64,000 nt of DNA, from assembly GCA_963707555.1 (NCBI GenBank), contig CAVPQM010000014.1:310001-374000 (forward strand). The letters run 5' to 3'. Of this stretch, positions 8,056 through 17,525 are shown one piece after another. The notes beneath the pieces are model-generated. The model had not been told where the DNA came from. It was given only the letters and a program-made list of their open reading frames with translations, and ran no database searches. Positions within the stretch are counted from its first letter, which is position 1; each line of letters starts with the position of its first letter. Position numbers and translations under genes: made by a program. Origin of the DNA: JAFAFN01 sp963707555 (GTDB taxonomy: Bacteria; Actinomycetota; Acidimicrobiia; Acidimicrobiales; Microtrichaceae).

Positions 8056-9791
8056 ATGACCACCGACGGGCCGGTCCGCACCCTGGCGGTGTGGTGTGCC
8101 CAGTGGCCGGCGGTCGCGCTGTCACGCCCGGGTGATGTGCCCGTCGCCGTGGTGCACGCCAACCGGATCGTCGCGGTGAACCGTCTGGCGCACGGCCAGG
8201 GGGTCGTCCCGGGGTTGCGGCGCCGCGAGGCCCAGGCCCGCTGTCCTTCGGTCGAGCTGCACGAGCGCGACGAGCAGCGAGAGGCCCGTGCCTTCGAGGC
8301 GGTGCTCGGCGCGGTCGAGGAGCTCGCACCCCGGATCGAGGTCGTCGAACCGGGGCGGTGCGCGATCGCCACCCGTGGACCGTCTCGCTACCACGGCGGT
8401 GACCGTGCCCTCGCCGAGCAGGTGCACGACCGGGTCCGCGCCGCGCTGGCCGAACACGTCGGCGGCGGCCGGGTGCCCTGCCCGGTGGGGGTGGGTGTCG
8501 CCGACGGTCCTCGCGCCGCGGCCATCGCCGCCGAGGAGGCCGTCATCCGTGCTGCCGGGTCCCGTCGACCGGCGACCCCGCTGGTGGTCCCCGTCGGCGG
8601 CACCGCCGAGTTCCTCTCGCTGCTGCCCATCGACCGGCTCCGGCCCGGTCGACGCACGACAGGCTCCGCCAGCGTGGGCGCCGAGGGTTCCGACGAGCTC
8701 ACCGAGGTGCTGCGTCGGCTGGGTCTGCGCACCGTCGGACGGTTCGCCGCGCTGCCGGCTCCTGACGTGCTCGCCAGGTTCGGCGCACCGGGCATGGACC
8801 TGCACCGGCTCGCGACGGGCACCGAGGTCGAACCGCCCGCCGCCACCGACCCGCAGGCCGACCTCCGGGTCTCGGCAGCGGTCGACCCGCCCGCGGAGCG
8901 GGTCGACCGAGCCGCGTTCGTCGCCAAGGCGCTGGCCGACACGCTGCACACCGAGCTGGCCACCCGCGGCCTGGCCTGCACCCGGGTCCTCGTGGTCGCC
9001 GAGACCGACGCGGGTGACCGCATCGAACGGCTCTGGCGGCACGAAGGCGCACTGTCGGCGGCGGGCATCGCGCAACGCGTCCGTTGGCAGCTCGACGGCT
9101 GGTTGAGCACCGGCCGCTCCCTGGGCCGTTGCACCGGCGGGGTCAGCCTCATCGAGCTCGTCCCCGACCAGGTCGTGCCCGACGACGGGGTGCAGCTCGG
9201 CTTCTGGGGCGGAACCAGCGAGGCGGGCGAGCGGGCCGTGCGCGCCCTGGCGCGGGTGCAGGCGCTGGTCGGCACCGACTCGGTGCTGGTCCCGGAGTGG
9301 CGTGGCGGTCGGGCTCCCGGCGAGCAGTACCGGCTGGTGCCCCTCGACGCGGTCGACCTGGGCGCACGAGCGGTGCCCGACGGCGCGCCGTGGCCGGGAC
9401 GCATGCCGGACCCTGCGCCCGCGGTGGTCTGGCCCGCGCCGCGTCCGGTCGAGGTCGTCGACGCGGACGGTCGTCGCGTCGCGGTGAGCGGTCGAGGCAT
9501 CATCAGCGCACCCCGTCGCGCTGCCTGCTCGACCCCGAGCGGCAGGGAAGCGACTGGCGGCAGGTCCGGGCGTGGGCCGGGCCGTGGTGCATCGACGAGC
9601 GGTGGTGGGACGCCCTCGCGCACCGCCGGCGTGCCAGGTTGCAGGTCGTACTGGGACCCGCAGGCGGCGCAGGGCCCGGCAGCTCACATCCCGGCAGCTC
9701 ACATCCCAGCAGCTCACATCCCAGCAGCGGGGCCGCGCACCTGTTGACGCTCGAGGACGGTCGGTGGTGGCTCGAGGCGACCTACGACTGA
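8056..9791 (+). CDS. imuB: ImuB, Y-family-related mutasome hub protein (one frameshift)
   Basis: About 577 residues if repaired. The N-terminus (LAVWCAQWPAVA, VPVAVVHANRIVAVN, GVVPGLRRREAQARCP) has the Y-family palm layout but lacks catalytic acids, as in ImuB. HhH-like and little-finger regions follow. At about 9514 (gcaccccgt) the frame must move by one base to recover the conserved tail RGIISA-PSRCLLDPE-VRAWAGPWCIDERWWD-HRRRARLQVV and the terminal WWLEATYD. One missing C in the CCCC run explains it. A 15-bp repeat (GSSHP units) interrupts the tail at 9678-9728. ImuB bridges DnaE2, ImuA and the beta clamp; expression should follow imuA, 75 bp upstream. Confidence 0.88.
9678..9728 (+). repeat. 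15-bp direct tandem repeat inside the imuB tail
   Basis: Unit (g/a)gcagctcacatccc, three full copies and a partial. In the repaired imuB frame it reads as SSHPG/SSHPS repeats between the conserved RRARLQVV strand and the final LLTLEDGRWWLEATYD, so the protein tolerates the insert. Confidence 0.93.
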
Positions 9792-10008
9792 GGTGACCCC
9801 AGAGCCCGGTGCCCCCGAGCCGGGCGACCCCGACCGGGCAGCCGCCGCTACCGGCGCGGACCGACAGCCAACGGGCGCGTCGCGACTACTCGATCCAGCG
9901 TCAGGCGCTCGGACTGGTCGACCGCGACCGGGTCGATCGGCACTATCCGTACCCACCCGCCCGCTGAATTCGGGGCACCATTCCGCCAGGACGCCGTATC
10001 CTGTGGGG

Positions 10009-10383
10009 ATGTCCGACGATCTGCAGGCCCCGATCAGGGATCGGCTCCGAGCAGCACTGCGCACCGCGATGAAGTCGCGCGACACGCTCGCGGTCGACGC
10101 GATCCGCACCGCGCTGGCCGCGATCGACCATGCCGAGGCGGTCGAGATCGCGGACACCACCACCTTCAGCGTCTCTCGGATCGCGGGGTCGGTGGCCGGC
10201 GTCGGAGCGACCGAGGTGCCCCGACGTTCCCTCACCGAGGCCGAGATGGCCGAGCTCGTCGAGCGAGAGGCCGCCGATCGGCGCAGCGCGGCCGAGGGCT
10301 ACGAGCAGGAGGGCTACCCCCGTCGAGCAGCCGAGCTGCGCGACTCCGCCGCCGTGCTCGACGGACTGCTGCGCGCCGCCTGA
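10009..10383 (+). CDS. GatB/YqeY-domain protein
   Basis: A 124-residue YqeY-like protein. The start MSDDLQAPIRDRLRAALRTAMKSRDTLAVDAIRTALAAIDHAEAV matches the YqeY N-terminal helices. RRSLTEAEMAELVEREAADR and the alanine-rich end match the rest. The family resembles the C-terminal tRNA-binding domain of GatB, but its free-standing role is unknown. ATG at 10009 follows TATCCTGTGGGG; upstream codons show no conserved protein, so the 217 bp after imuB are taken as untranslated. Confidence 0.85.
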   Translation: MSDDLQAPIRDRLRAALRTAMKSRDTLAVDAIRTALAAIDHAEAVEIADTTTFSVSRIAGSVAGVGATEVPRRSLTEAEMAELVEREAADRRSAAEGYEQEGYPRRAAELRDSAAVLDGLLRAA

Positions 10384-10396
10384 GGTCTCCGACCTC
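10382..10396. terminator. Short hairpin between convergent genes
   Basis: GAGGTC-tcc-GACCTC overlaps the stop of the YqeY-like gene and faces the end of the cupin gene four bases away. Weak, no T-tract. Confidence 0.35.
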
Positions 10397-10399
10397 GGC

Positions 10400-10873
10400 T
10401 CACACCGGCGGTGACCAGCCGGGTGCCGCCAGCTCGAAGCGGTCCATGACGAACTCCGGGACGACGACGCACACCGCCAGCGACCAGGCGCCGAGCGAGC
10501 GGGCCGACTGCCACCACGACGGCTCGACCACGCACTGGGGCACCTGACCGTCGAGCAGGTCTGCGCCCAGGGTCTCGTGCGACACCGCTGCGTCGCCGTC
10601 GCTCCAGCGCGACAGCAACAGCGGCGCACCGGCGACGTGCTGCCAGGCCTCGCTCGCGTCGATGCGGTGCCAGTGCGACTCCTCGTCGGCCTCGAGCAGG
10701 TAGAGGATCGACGATCCCGCGGCACGAGGTCCGTCGCCGAGCAGCTCCGGCGAGGTCCAGGTCCTGCGGAACCAGCCGCCCTCCGGATGCGGTTCCAGCC
10801 CCAGGTGCTCGATCACCCGCTGGGCGACGTCGGCCGGCGGGGAGTGGCGGGAGGGGAGCTCGGCGGGCGACAT
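10400..10873 (-). CDS. DUF985-type cupin protein
   Basis: A 157-residue single-domain cupin of the cupin_5/DUF985 family. The opening HLGLEPHPEGGWFRRTW, then SSILYLLEADEESHWHRIDASEAWQHVAGAPLLL with the metal-type histidines, and VPEFVMDRFELA at the end are diagnostic. Members are small metal-binding beta-barrels of uncertain substrate. ATG at 10873 (MSPAEL) is chosen; an upstream extension is basic and unconserved. It is divergent from the response-regulator gene. Confidence 0.88.
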   Translation of the reverse strand: MSPAELPSRHSPPADVAQRVIEHLGLEPHPEGGWFRRTWTSPELLGDGPRAAGSSILYLLEADEESHWHRIDASEAWQHVAGAPLLLSRWSDGDAAVSHETLGADLLDGQVPQCVVEPSWWQSARSLGAWSLAVCVVVPEFVMDRFELAAPGWSPPV

Positions 10874-10904
10874 CACCTCGACGGTAGCGGCCGCGTCCCC
10901 ACCC

Positions 10905-10935
10905 TTCCTGAGAACGGAGCGTTCCTGAGAACGGA
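10905..10935. promoter_or_regulatory. Direct repeat upstream of the response-regulator operon
   Basis: TTCCTGAGAACGGA occurs twice, at 10905-10918 and 10922-10935, 17 bp apart. On the other strand the core reads TTCTCAGGAA, close to the CTCAGG direct repeats bound by MprA-type OmpR regulators. It lies about 100 bp before the response-regulator start, in the region shared with the cupin gene. Probably an autoregulatory site. Confidence 0.6.
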
Positions 10936-11031
10936 TCACAGCGACGGGCGCCGATCCGGCGGTCCGACCTGAGAGACTGGACGAGCGAGCACCACGGCAC
11001 ACCGCGGTGCGACGAGAGGAAGCGAGCACAC

Positions 11032-11742
11032 GTGAGCAGCACCGAAGTTGCCGGTCCCACCGGTCGAGTTCTGTTGGTCGAGGACGAAGCGGCGCTGGCC
11101 GACGGCGTCGCACGTGGACTCAAGGCCGAAGGGTTCGAGGTCGAGGTCGCCTACGACGGGCTGTCCGGTCTGGCCCGGGCACGTGAGGACGACATCGACG
11201 TCATCGTGTTGGACATCATGTTGCCGGGCATGAACGGCTACAAGGTCTGCCGAACCCTGCGCGAAGAGGGCGTCGGCACGCCGATCCTGATGCTCACCGC
11301 CAAGTCCGGCGAGTACGACGAGGCCGAGGCGCTCGACACCGGCGCCGACGACTTCCTGTCCAAGCCGTTCTCGTTCGTGGTGCTCGTCGCCCGCATCCGG
11401 GCGCTGCTGCGTCGCTCCGCCGACGGGCGGGCCCAGCCGCTGGTGATCGGCGACCTGGTGCTCGACCCGCTCGCACGCACCTGCAACCGCGGCGGCACCG
11501 ACATCCCGCTGACCACCCGCGAGTACGAGCTGCTCGAGGCGCTCATGCGCAAGCCGGGCCAGGTCGTGCCGAAGCAGGAGCTGCTCGAGCACGTCTGGGG
11601 CAGCGGCTTCGAGGGCGACCCGAACGTCGTCGAGGTCTACGTGGGCTACCTGCGCCGCAAGATCGACCGGCCCTTCGATCGCAACGACATCGAGACCGTC
11701 CGTGGCGTGGGCTACCGGATCGGCGACGGGTCGGGTGTCTGA
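11032..11742 (+). CDS. OmpR-family response regulator
   Basis: A 236-residue two-domain regulator. The receiver (about 10-125) has the acidic pocket LLVEDEA, phosphorylated Asp61 in VLDIMLPGMNG, Thr89 and Lys111 in FLSKPF. The C-terminal winged helix (about 140-230) shows the TTREYELLEALMRKPGQVV and GVGYRIGDG signatures. GTG at 11032 follows a GAGGAAG ribosome-binding site. Its stop overlaps the start of the kinase gene by eight bases. The direct repeat at 10905 is a likely binding site. Closest in style to MprA/TcrA/CutR regulators; the signal is unknown. Confidence 0.93.
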   Translation: MSSTEVAGPTGRVLLVEDEAALADGVARGLKAEGFEVEVAYDGLSGLARAREDDIDVIVLDIMLPGMNGYKVCRTLREEGVGTPILMLTAKSGEYDEAEALDTGADDFLSKPFSFVVLVARIRALLRRSADGRAQPLVIGDLVLDPLARTCNRGGTDIPLTTREYELLEALMRKPGQVVPKQELLEHVWGSGFEGDPNVVEVYVGYLRRKIDRPFDRNDIETVRGVGYRIGDGSGV

Positions 11743-13246
11743 CCAGACCCCGATCCGTGTCCGGGTCGCCAGTTCGGTCCGGTTCCGACTGACGGTCACC
11801 GTCGTCCTGGTCGTGGGGCTGTCGCTGCTCGGCGGCGGCACGCTGCTGGTGAGCTGGGTGAAGGCGACGTTGGTCAACGACCTCCAGACGCGCAACGAGC
11901 GGGTGCTCGAGGCGGTCGTCTCGTTGCTCGAGCGCGGCCGGCCCGCCCGCGAGCTGTTCTCGTCCGACGCCGAGACCATCGATCGGACCTTCGGCGGGTC
12001 CGCCGAGGTGAACCAGGCGATCTCCTCGACGTACTTCTACCTGGACGGCGAGGGCCTCACGAACCTGAAGATCGGCGGGATCGACGGCCAGGGGCGCCTG
12101 GTGCTCTTCGGGCGGCAGGGTCCGAACCCGACCGTCGGCAACCAGTCCGTCGAGGTCACCCGCGACATCCCGACCGACCAGGGCACGATGACGTTGCACG
12201 CCGTGTCGCCGATCGACGAGATCAACCGTTCCGTCGGCGCCCTGTCGGCCGCGCTGTGGCTCGGGCTGCCGGTGCTGATCGTCGGCGCCGGGTTCATGAC
12301 GTGGATGATCACCGGGCGTGCGCTCGCGCCGGTCGGGGTCATGACCCGTCGGGTGCGCGAGCTCTCCGCGACGACGCTCGACGCCCGGGTGCCGGTCCCT
12401 CCGACCGACGACGAGATCGCCGAGCTCGCCGCGACGATGAACGAGATGCTCGACCGTCTGCAGGCGGCGTCGGTCACCCAGCGCCAGTTCGTCTCGGACG
12501 CGAGCCACGAGCTGCGCTCACCCGTGGCGTCCATCCGCGCCCAGCTCGAGACGGCGTTGCGTTACCCCGACGACGTCGACTGGCCCTCGGTCGCCCGGAT
12601 CGTGCTCGCCGAGGACGCCCGACTGGAGCACCTGGTCGGCAACCTGTTGGCCATGGCACGACTCGAGGAGGGGCGTCTCGGACCGCGCAGCGACGTCGAC
12701 GTCGGCGACCTGGTCATGGCCCAGACCCAACGCATGACCGGGGTGCACCTCGACCTGTCGGGCGTGTCGGCGGGACGGGTCTGGGGCAACGCAGATGAGC
12801 TGACCAGCGTCATCCGGAACCTGCTCGACAACGCGGCGCGCTACGCGACCAACACGGTCGCGGTGTCGGTGCAGGAGACCGGCCCCTGGGTCGTCATCGC
12901 CGTCGAGGACGACGGTCCGGGCATCCCGGTCGCGGACCGCACCCGCGTCTTCGAGCGCTTCGCCCGACTCGAGGAAGGACGCGGACGCGACCAGGGCGGC
13001 ACCGGGCTCGGGCTCGCGCTGTCCCAGCGCGTCACCCATGCCCACGGCGGTCAGATCCACGTCGAGCAGGCACCGTCGGGCGGCGCCAGGTTCGTCGTGT
13101 CGCTCCCGGCCGCAGGCTGGATCGGCCACGACGACACCGCCGAGCAGGTCGATGACACCGCGTCGGGACCGACCGCGGGGACGACGGCGGAGCCGCCATC
13201 AGCGAGCGTGGATCCGGCGCCCACCGGAGCAGGACCGACGGAGTGA
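11735..13246 (+). CDS. Sensor histidine kinase
   Basis: A 503-residue membrane kinase, partner of the preceding regulator. TM1 lies at about 18-41 and TM2 at about 169-192, enclosing a 125-residue extracytoplasmic sensor. A HAMP domain follows (ALAPVGVMTRRVRELSATTLDARVP). The H-box FVSDASHELRSPVAS carries phospho-acceptor His258. NLLDNAARY, VEDDGPGIP and GGTGLGLAL give the N, G1 and G2 boxes. GTG at 11735 is chosen since it overlaps the regulator stop. A Thr/Pro/Ala-rich tail of about 40 residues is not conserved. Confidence 0.93.
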   Translation: MSDQTPIRVRVASSVRFRLTVTVVLVVGLSLLGGGTLLVSWVKATLVNDLQTRNERVLEAVVSLLERGRPARELFSSDAETIDRTFGGSAEVNQAISSTYFYLDGEGLTNLKIGGIDGQGRLVLFGRQGPNPTVGNQSVEVTRDIPTDQGTMTLHAVSPIDEINRSVGALSAALWLGLPVLIVGAGFMTWMITGRALAPVGVMTRRVRELSATTLDARVPVPPTDDEIAELAATMNEMLDRLQAASVTQRQFVSDASHELRSPVASIRAQLETALRYPDDVDWPSVARIVLAEDARLEHLVGNLLAMARLEEGRLGPRSDVDVGDLVMAQTQRMTGVHLDLSGVSAGRVWGNADELTSVIRNLLDNAARYATNTVAVSVQETGPWVVIAVEDDGPGIPVADRTRVFERFARLEEGRGRDQGGTGLGLALSQRVTHAHGGQIHVEQAPSGGARFVVSLPAAGWIGHDDTAEQVDDTASGPTAGTTAEPPSASVDPAPTGAGPTE

Positions 13247-13282
13247 CACCACGGCGGTGACGCCGGCGGGCTGACCGGCCCG

Positions 13283-15419
13283 TCAGTGCGGTTGCAGGTC
13301 GACGACGGCGGTCGCCGCGAGCGCTGCCGCTGCGTGGTCACGCAGGAACTGCTCGAACGCCGGACGCGGCAACGGCGGCGCGTAGTAGTAGCCCTGCACC
13401 AGGTCGCAGCCGGCGTCGAGCAGGAACTGCCGCTGCTCCTCGGTCTCGACGCCCTCGCCGACCGCCACGATGCCCAGCCCGTGGGCGAGCGACAGGATCG
13501 CCCGGGTGATCGTCTCGGACCGCCCGTCGCGCAGGTCGCCCACGAAGCAGCGGTCGACCTTGAGCGTGTGCAGCGGGAGCGAGTGCAGGTACGACAGCGA
13601 CGAGTAGCCGGTGCCGAAGTCGTCGAGCGCGACCAGGAAGCCCAGCTCGTCGAGCTTCGACAACCGCGCAGCGGTGGTCTCGAGGTCGTTCATGAGCAGC
13701 GTCTCGGTGATCTCGAGCTCCAGCTGCGACGGCTCGACGCCGGCCGCTGCCAACGTCGCGTTCAGCCGCTCGACGAACCCGCGCTGCTCGAACTCGGCGG
13801 CCGAGATGTTCACCGCGATCCGAGCATCCGCGGGCAGCAGCGACGTGTGGTTCCACGTGGCCAGGTCCTCGGCGACCGTGGTCATGACCAGGTCGCTCAC
13901 CGCCGAGATCGCACCGGTCGCCTCGGCGGTCGGGATGAAGACCGACGGCGGGATCGGACCGAGTGTCGGGTGGTGCCAGCGCACGAGCGCCTCGGCCGCA
14001 GCGACCGCGCCGGAACGCAGGTCGATGATCGGCTGGTAGTGCACCTCGAGGCCGCGTTGGGCCGCGGCGCGTCGCAGGTCGTGGTCGAGCGCGAGCCCGG
14101 TGCGGGTCCGCTCGTCGAGCGACCGTTCGTAGAACCGGACCTGTTGGCGACCGTCGCCGCGTCCGGCGACCAGGGCCCGGTCGGCGGCTCGCAGCAGCGA
14201 CCGGGCGTCGTCGCCGTCGCCGGGCCAACGCGACACGCCCACCGATGCGGTCGTGCGCAGGTCCATGCCGTCGATGTCGAGGGGCCGTTCGGTGCGGCGC
14301 TGCACCTCTTCGGCGAGGCGCCGGAGACGGCTGTCGAACTCGAGGCTCGGACCGGCACCGGTGACGACGATCAGGAACTCGTCGACGCCGAGCCGACCGA
14401 TCTCGACGTGACGGTCGACCAGGTCGCCGAGCCGCGCGCCGATGGTCGCCAGGACCTCGTCGCCGAGCGAGGTGCCGAAGGTGTCGTTGATGCTGCGGAA
14501 GCCGTCGACGTCGATGTGCAGGACACCGATGCGATCGCCCTCGGCGCGGCTGGCGAGCTCGACCGCGGCGGTCAGTTCGGCGGTGATGTGCGAGCGTGAG
14601 CTCAGCCCGGTCAGCGCGTCGGTGCGTTCCAGCTCGAGCAGCCGGACCTCGGCGTGTCGGGCCGCGGTCAGGTCGGCCAGCGTGACGACGGCGCCATCGA
14701 TGCCGCCGGAGGCGTCGCGCAGCGGCTCGCAGCTCACCCGCATCCAGACCGCCTCACCGACCGCACGACTGCGGCCGTTGCCGTGGACCTGACAGCACTC
14801 GGTCCTGGCTGATGCACCCGAGCGCAGCGCGAGCACCGGTGCGGTCGCCTCGGCCGGGATCGCGACGCCCTCCTGGTCGAGGCAGGTCCACGGCGGGTCG
14901 AACACGGACCGGTCCACGAGCTGGTCGACGGCCACGTCGACGAAGCGGGAGAAGGTCGCGTTCGCGGTCTCGATGCGGCCGAACCGGTCGACCACCGCGA
15001 CGCCCTCGCCGAGGGCGTCGATGGTGCTGTCGAGCAGCTCGCGCTGCATGCGCAGGCTCTCGACGAGCCGCACCCGGTCGTCGATGTCACGGGTGAGCGC
15101 GACGACCACGTCCTGGTGACGGATCAGGACCAGCTCGGCGGGCACGATGCCGTCGTCGCTGCGACGCAACGAGACGGTCAGCCGGTGCTCGCCGTCGGCC
15201 GGGGACCTGGTCGACCAGCAGCTGCCAGCCGTCGGCCGGCATCGGAGGGACGAGCACGTCGCCGAAGAACGATCCGGCGAGCGAGCCACGGTGCGCGTCC
15301 AGGCGCTCGCAGGCGGCCTGGTTCGTGTCGAGGATCCGCCCGTCGTCGAGCGCCAGCGCCCACACCCCGTCGTCGAGGCGTGCCACGACGGCTGCTGCGA
15401 GATCGATCGACGACAACAC
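13283..15419 (-). CDS. PAS-GGDEF-EAL cyclic-di-GMP protein (one frameshift)
   Basis: About 712 residues once a single-base shift near 15200 is repaired; the N-terminal PAS begins at GTG 15419 (VLSSIDLAAAVVARLDDGVW). A second PAS follows (ESLRMQRELLDSTIDALGEG). The diguanylate cyclase domain reads GVDEF instead of GGDEF, so synthesis may be lost. The EAL domain looks intact: EALVRW, NISAAEF, ELEITETLLM, DDFGTGYSSLSYL, LKVDRCFV and VGEGVETEEQ. It should therefore hydrolyse c-di-GMP, with the degenerate GGDEF as a possible GTP sensor. No membrane helix. Convergent with the kinase gene. Confidence 0.88.
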
Positions 15420-15559
15420 GCAGGCACTCCTTCCTCCGGGTCCGTGCCACCAGGAGGCGACCCTGTTCAGCGTCGGAACGAGCCTAGGTTCGCGTCGCTC
15501 GGACCCGGTGGATGGCGAAGGAGTGCCGCCGCCGAGCCGGCAGCAGTCCGCTGCTGGCC

Positions 15560-15606
15560 GGCCAGCAGCTTCCGCTGCTCTACAGCCGGCCAGCAGCTTC
15601 CGCTGC
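15560..15606 (+). repeat. 19-bp direct repeat spanning the pepF stop
   Basis: ggccagcagcttccgctgc at 15560-15578 and again at 15588-15606, 28 bp apart. The copies flank and include the end of the pepF reading frame. A small CAGCAG-tccg-CTGCTG hairpin lies just before them. Confidence 0.88.
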
Positions 15607-17439
15607 AGCGGTCGCCGCGTCGAGCTGGCTCTCGACGATGTCCAACCCGGCGTCCCAGAAGCCCGGGTCCTCGAGGTCGCAGTCGACGATGCGGCCGAGC
15701 TCGGCCGGAGTGGTCGAACCGCCGGCACGCAGCAGCTCCAGGTAGGCGGGCACGAACGTCTCGCCGCGCTCGGTGTAGCGGGCGTAGACCGACAGCGCGA
15801 GCAGCTGGCCGTACGCGTAGGCGTAGACGTAGCCGGGCGTGCCGATGAAGTGCGGGATGTAGCTCCACCACGTGCGGTAGCCCTCGGTCAGCTCGACGGA
15901 GTCACCGAGCATCGCCTCCTGGCTCGCGACCCACAGGTCGCCGAAGCGCTCGACCGACAGCTCGCCCTCGTTGCGGCGAGCGGTGTGCACCGAGTCCTCG
16001 AAGCGGTTCATCGCGACCTGACGGAACACGGTGGCGATCGAGTCCTCGAGGGTCGACGCGAGCAACGCGAATCGGGCGTCGGGGTCCTCGAGCTGCCCGA
16101 GCAGCGCGTTGTTCGTGACGGCCTCACCGAACACCGAGGCGGTCTCGGCCAGGGTCAGCGGCGTCGACTGGTGGAACACACCCTGCTCGCGGGCCAGGTA
16201 GGCGTGCAGGCCGTGACCGAGCTCGTGGGCGAGCGTCGCGACGTCGCGGGGGCGGCTGGTCCAGTTCAACAGCACGTAGGGGTGGTGCGACGGCACCGTG
16301 TACGCGCAGAACGCGCCGGGGCGCTTGCCCGGACGGGTCGGCGCGTCGATCCACTGCTCGTCGAAGAAGCGCTTGGCGACGTCGGCCAGCTCGGGCGAGA
16401 AGCTCCGGTACGCGTCGAGCACGACGGTGCGTGCCTCGTCCCAGCCGATGCTGGTCTCGTCCTCGGCGACCGACGCCATGCGGTCGTAGTCGGCGAGGCG
16501 GTCCAGACCGAGCACCTTGGCCTTGAGCGCGTACCAGCGCTGCGGCAGGTCGTAGCGACCGACGACCGCGTCGACCAGCGCCTGGACGGACTCGTCCGAG
16601 GCCTCGTTCGAGAGGTTCCGCTCCGAGATCCACGTCGGGTAGCGGCGCAGCCGGTCGTCGACCGACTTGTCGAGCAGCAGCGTGTTGAAGATGAACGCCC
16701 GTGTCCGCAGACCCGGTTCGAGCCCGGCGGTCACCGCCTCGGCGGCGGTGCGGCGCAGGTCGCGGTCCGGCGCCTGCAGCATCGACAGCCCGGCTTCGAG
16801 TGGCACCGTGACGGGCTCGTCGCCCTCGCCACCGACCAGCGCGGCGGGCAGGTCGACCGTGATCGCCGAGGTCTGCTCGTCGAAGAGGCGGACCCAGGCG
16901 CTGCCGCCGCTGACCGACTTCTCGGTGAGCAGCTGCTCCTCGGGCTCGCTGAGCATGTGCTCGCGGTAGAGGTGCATCGAGCGCAGGTGATGCGCACAGA
17001 AGTCGAGCTGCGGATCCGCGAGCAGCTCCTCGACCCGGGCCTCGTCGACCGAGGCCCACTCGAGCTCGAAGAACACGAGGCGGGTGGCGAGCGTCGTCGA
17101 GCGCTCCTGCACCTTCATCATCAGCGCGCCACGCTCGGGGTCCGCGGTGTTCTCCGAGAAGCGGAGCATGGCGTAGTAGCCGACCCGACCCTGCACCTCT
17201 TGCAGGTCGGCCATGGTGCGCATCGCCGCGGCGAGCTCGGCCGCGTCGAGCTCGGTCACCCGACCGCGGTACGTCTCGATCTGGTCGGTCAGCTCGTCGG
17301 AGCGGTCGAGCAGCGCATCGACGTCGGTTCCTTCGATCAGCGTCTCGAGGTCCCAGGCGACCTCGGCGGCGGTCAGATCGGCGTCGTCGGTGTCGGTCGC
17401 CGTGTCGGAAGGGGGCGTGGAGGTGGTGTCGGTGCTCAC
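15580..17439 (-). CDS. pepF: Oligoendopeptidase F (M3B metallopeptidase)
   Basis: A 619-residue cytoplasmic zinc peptidase that cuts short peptides. The active-site helix VATLAHELGHGLHAYLA gives zinc ligands His405 and His409 and catalytic Glu406; the third ligand Glu is in the following TLAETASVFGEA. The N-terminal helical lobe starts at WDLETLIEGTDVDALL, and RPGKRPGAFC, IPHFIGTPGYVYAYAYGQLLAL are family signatures. GTG at 17439 is preferred because upstream codons overlap the crotonase promoter region and are Arg-rich. The last residues (AATAAAEAAGRL) fall in a DNA repeat. Confidence 0.94.
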   Translation of the reverse strand: MSTDTTSTPPSDTATDTDDADLTAAEVAWDLETLIEGTDVDALLDRSDELTDQIETYRGRVTELDAAELAAAMRTMADLQEVQGRVGYYAMLRFSENTADPERGALMMKVQERSTTLATRLVFFELEWASVDEARVEELLADPQLDFCAHHLRSMHLYREHMLSEPEEQLLTEKSVSGGSAWVRLFDEQTSAITVDLPAALVGGEGDEPVTVPLEAGLSMLQAPDRDLRRTAAEAVTAGLEPGLRTRAFIFNTLLLDKSVDDRLRRYPTWISERNLSNEASDESVQALVDAVVGRYDLPQRWYALKAKVLGLDRLADYDRMASVAEDETSIGWDEARTVVLDAYRSFSPELADVAKRFFDEQWIDAPTRPGKRPGAFCAYTVPSHHPYVLLNWTSRPRDVATLAHELGHGLHAYLAREQGVFHQSTPLTLAETASVFGEAVTNNALLGQLEDPDARFALLASTLEDSIATVFRQVAMNRFEDSVHTARRNEGELSVERFGDLWVASQEAMLGDSVELTEGYRTWWSYIPHFIGTPGYVYAYAYGQLLALSVYARYTERGETFVPAYLELLRAGGSTTPAELGRIVDCDLEDPGFWDAGLDIVESQLDAATAAAEAAGRL

Positions 17440-17525
17440 GGGTCCAAGGCTAGGGGTGAGACGGCTGCGCCCGTCGGCGCGTCGGAGCGGCTCTAGGGTG
17501 TGGCCGCACTCGATCCGGGGGGACG

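Noticed and set aside
9500..9530. Programmed -1 frameshift in imuB
   Set aside because: The run is only four C with no slippery heptamer or downstream stem that I can see. Similar shifts occur in many unrelated genes here, so a sequencing indel is simpler.
15325..17496. 723-codon open frame on the plus strand opposite pepF
   Set aside because: It is Arg/Gly/Val-rich and has no domain. The minus strand encodes pepF with an HELGH active site. Long shadows are normal at this GC content.
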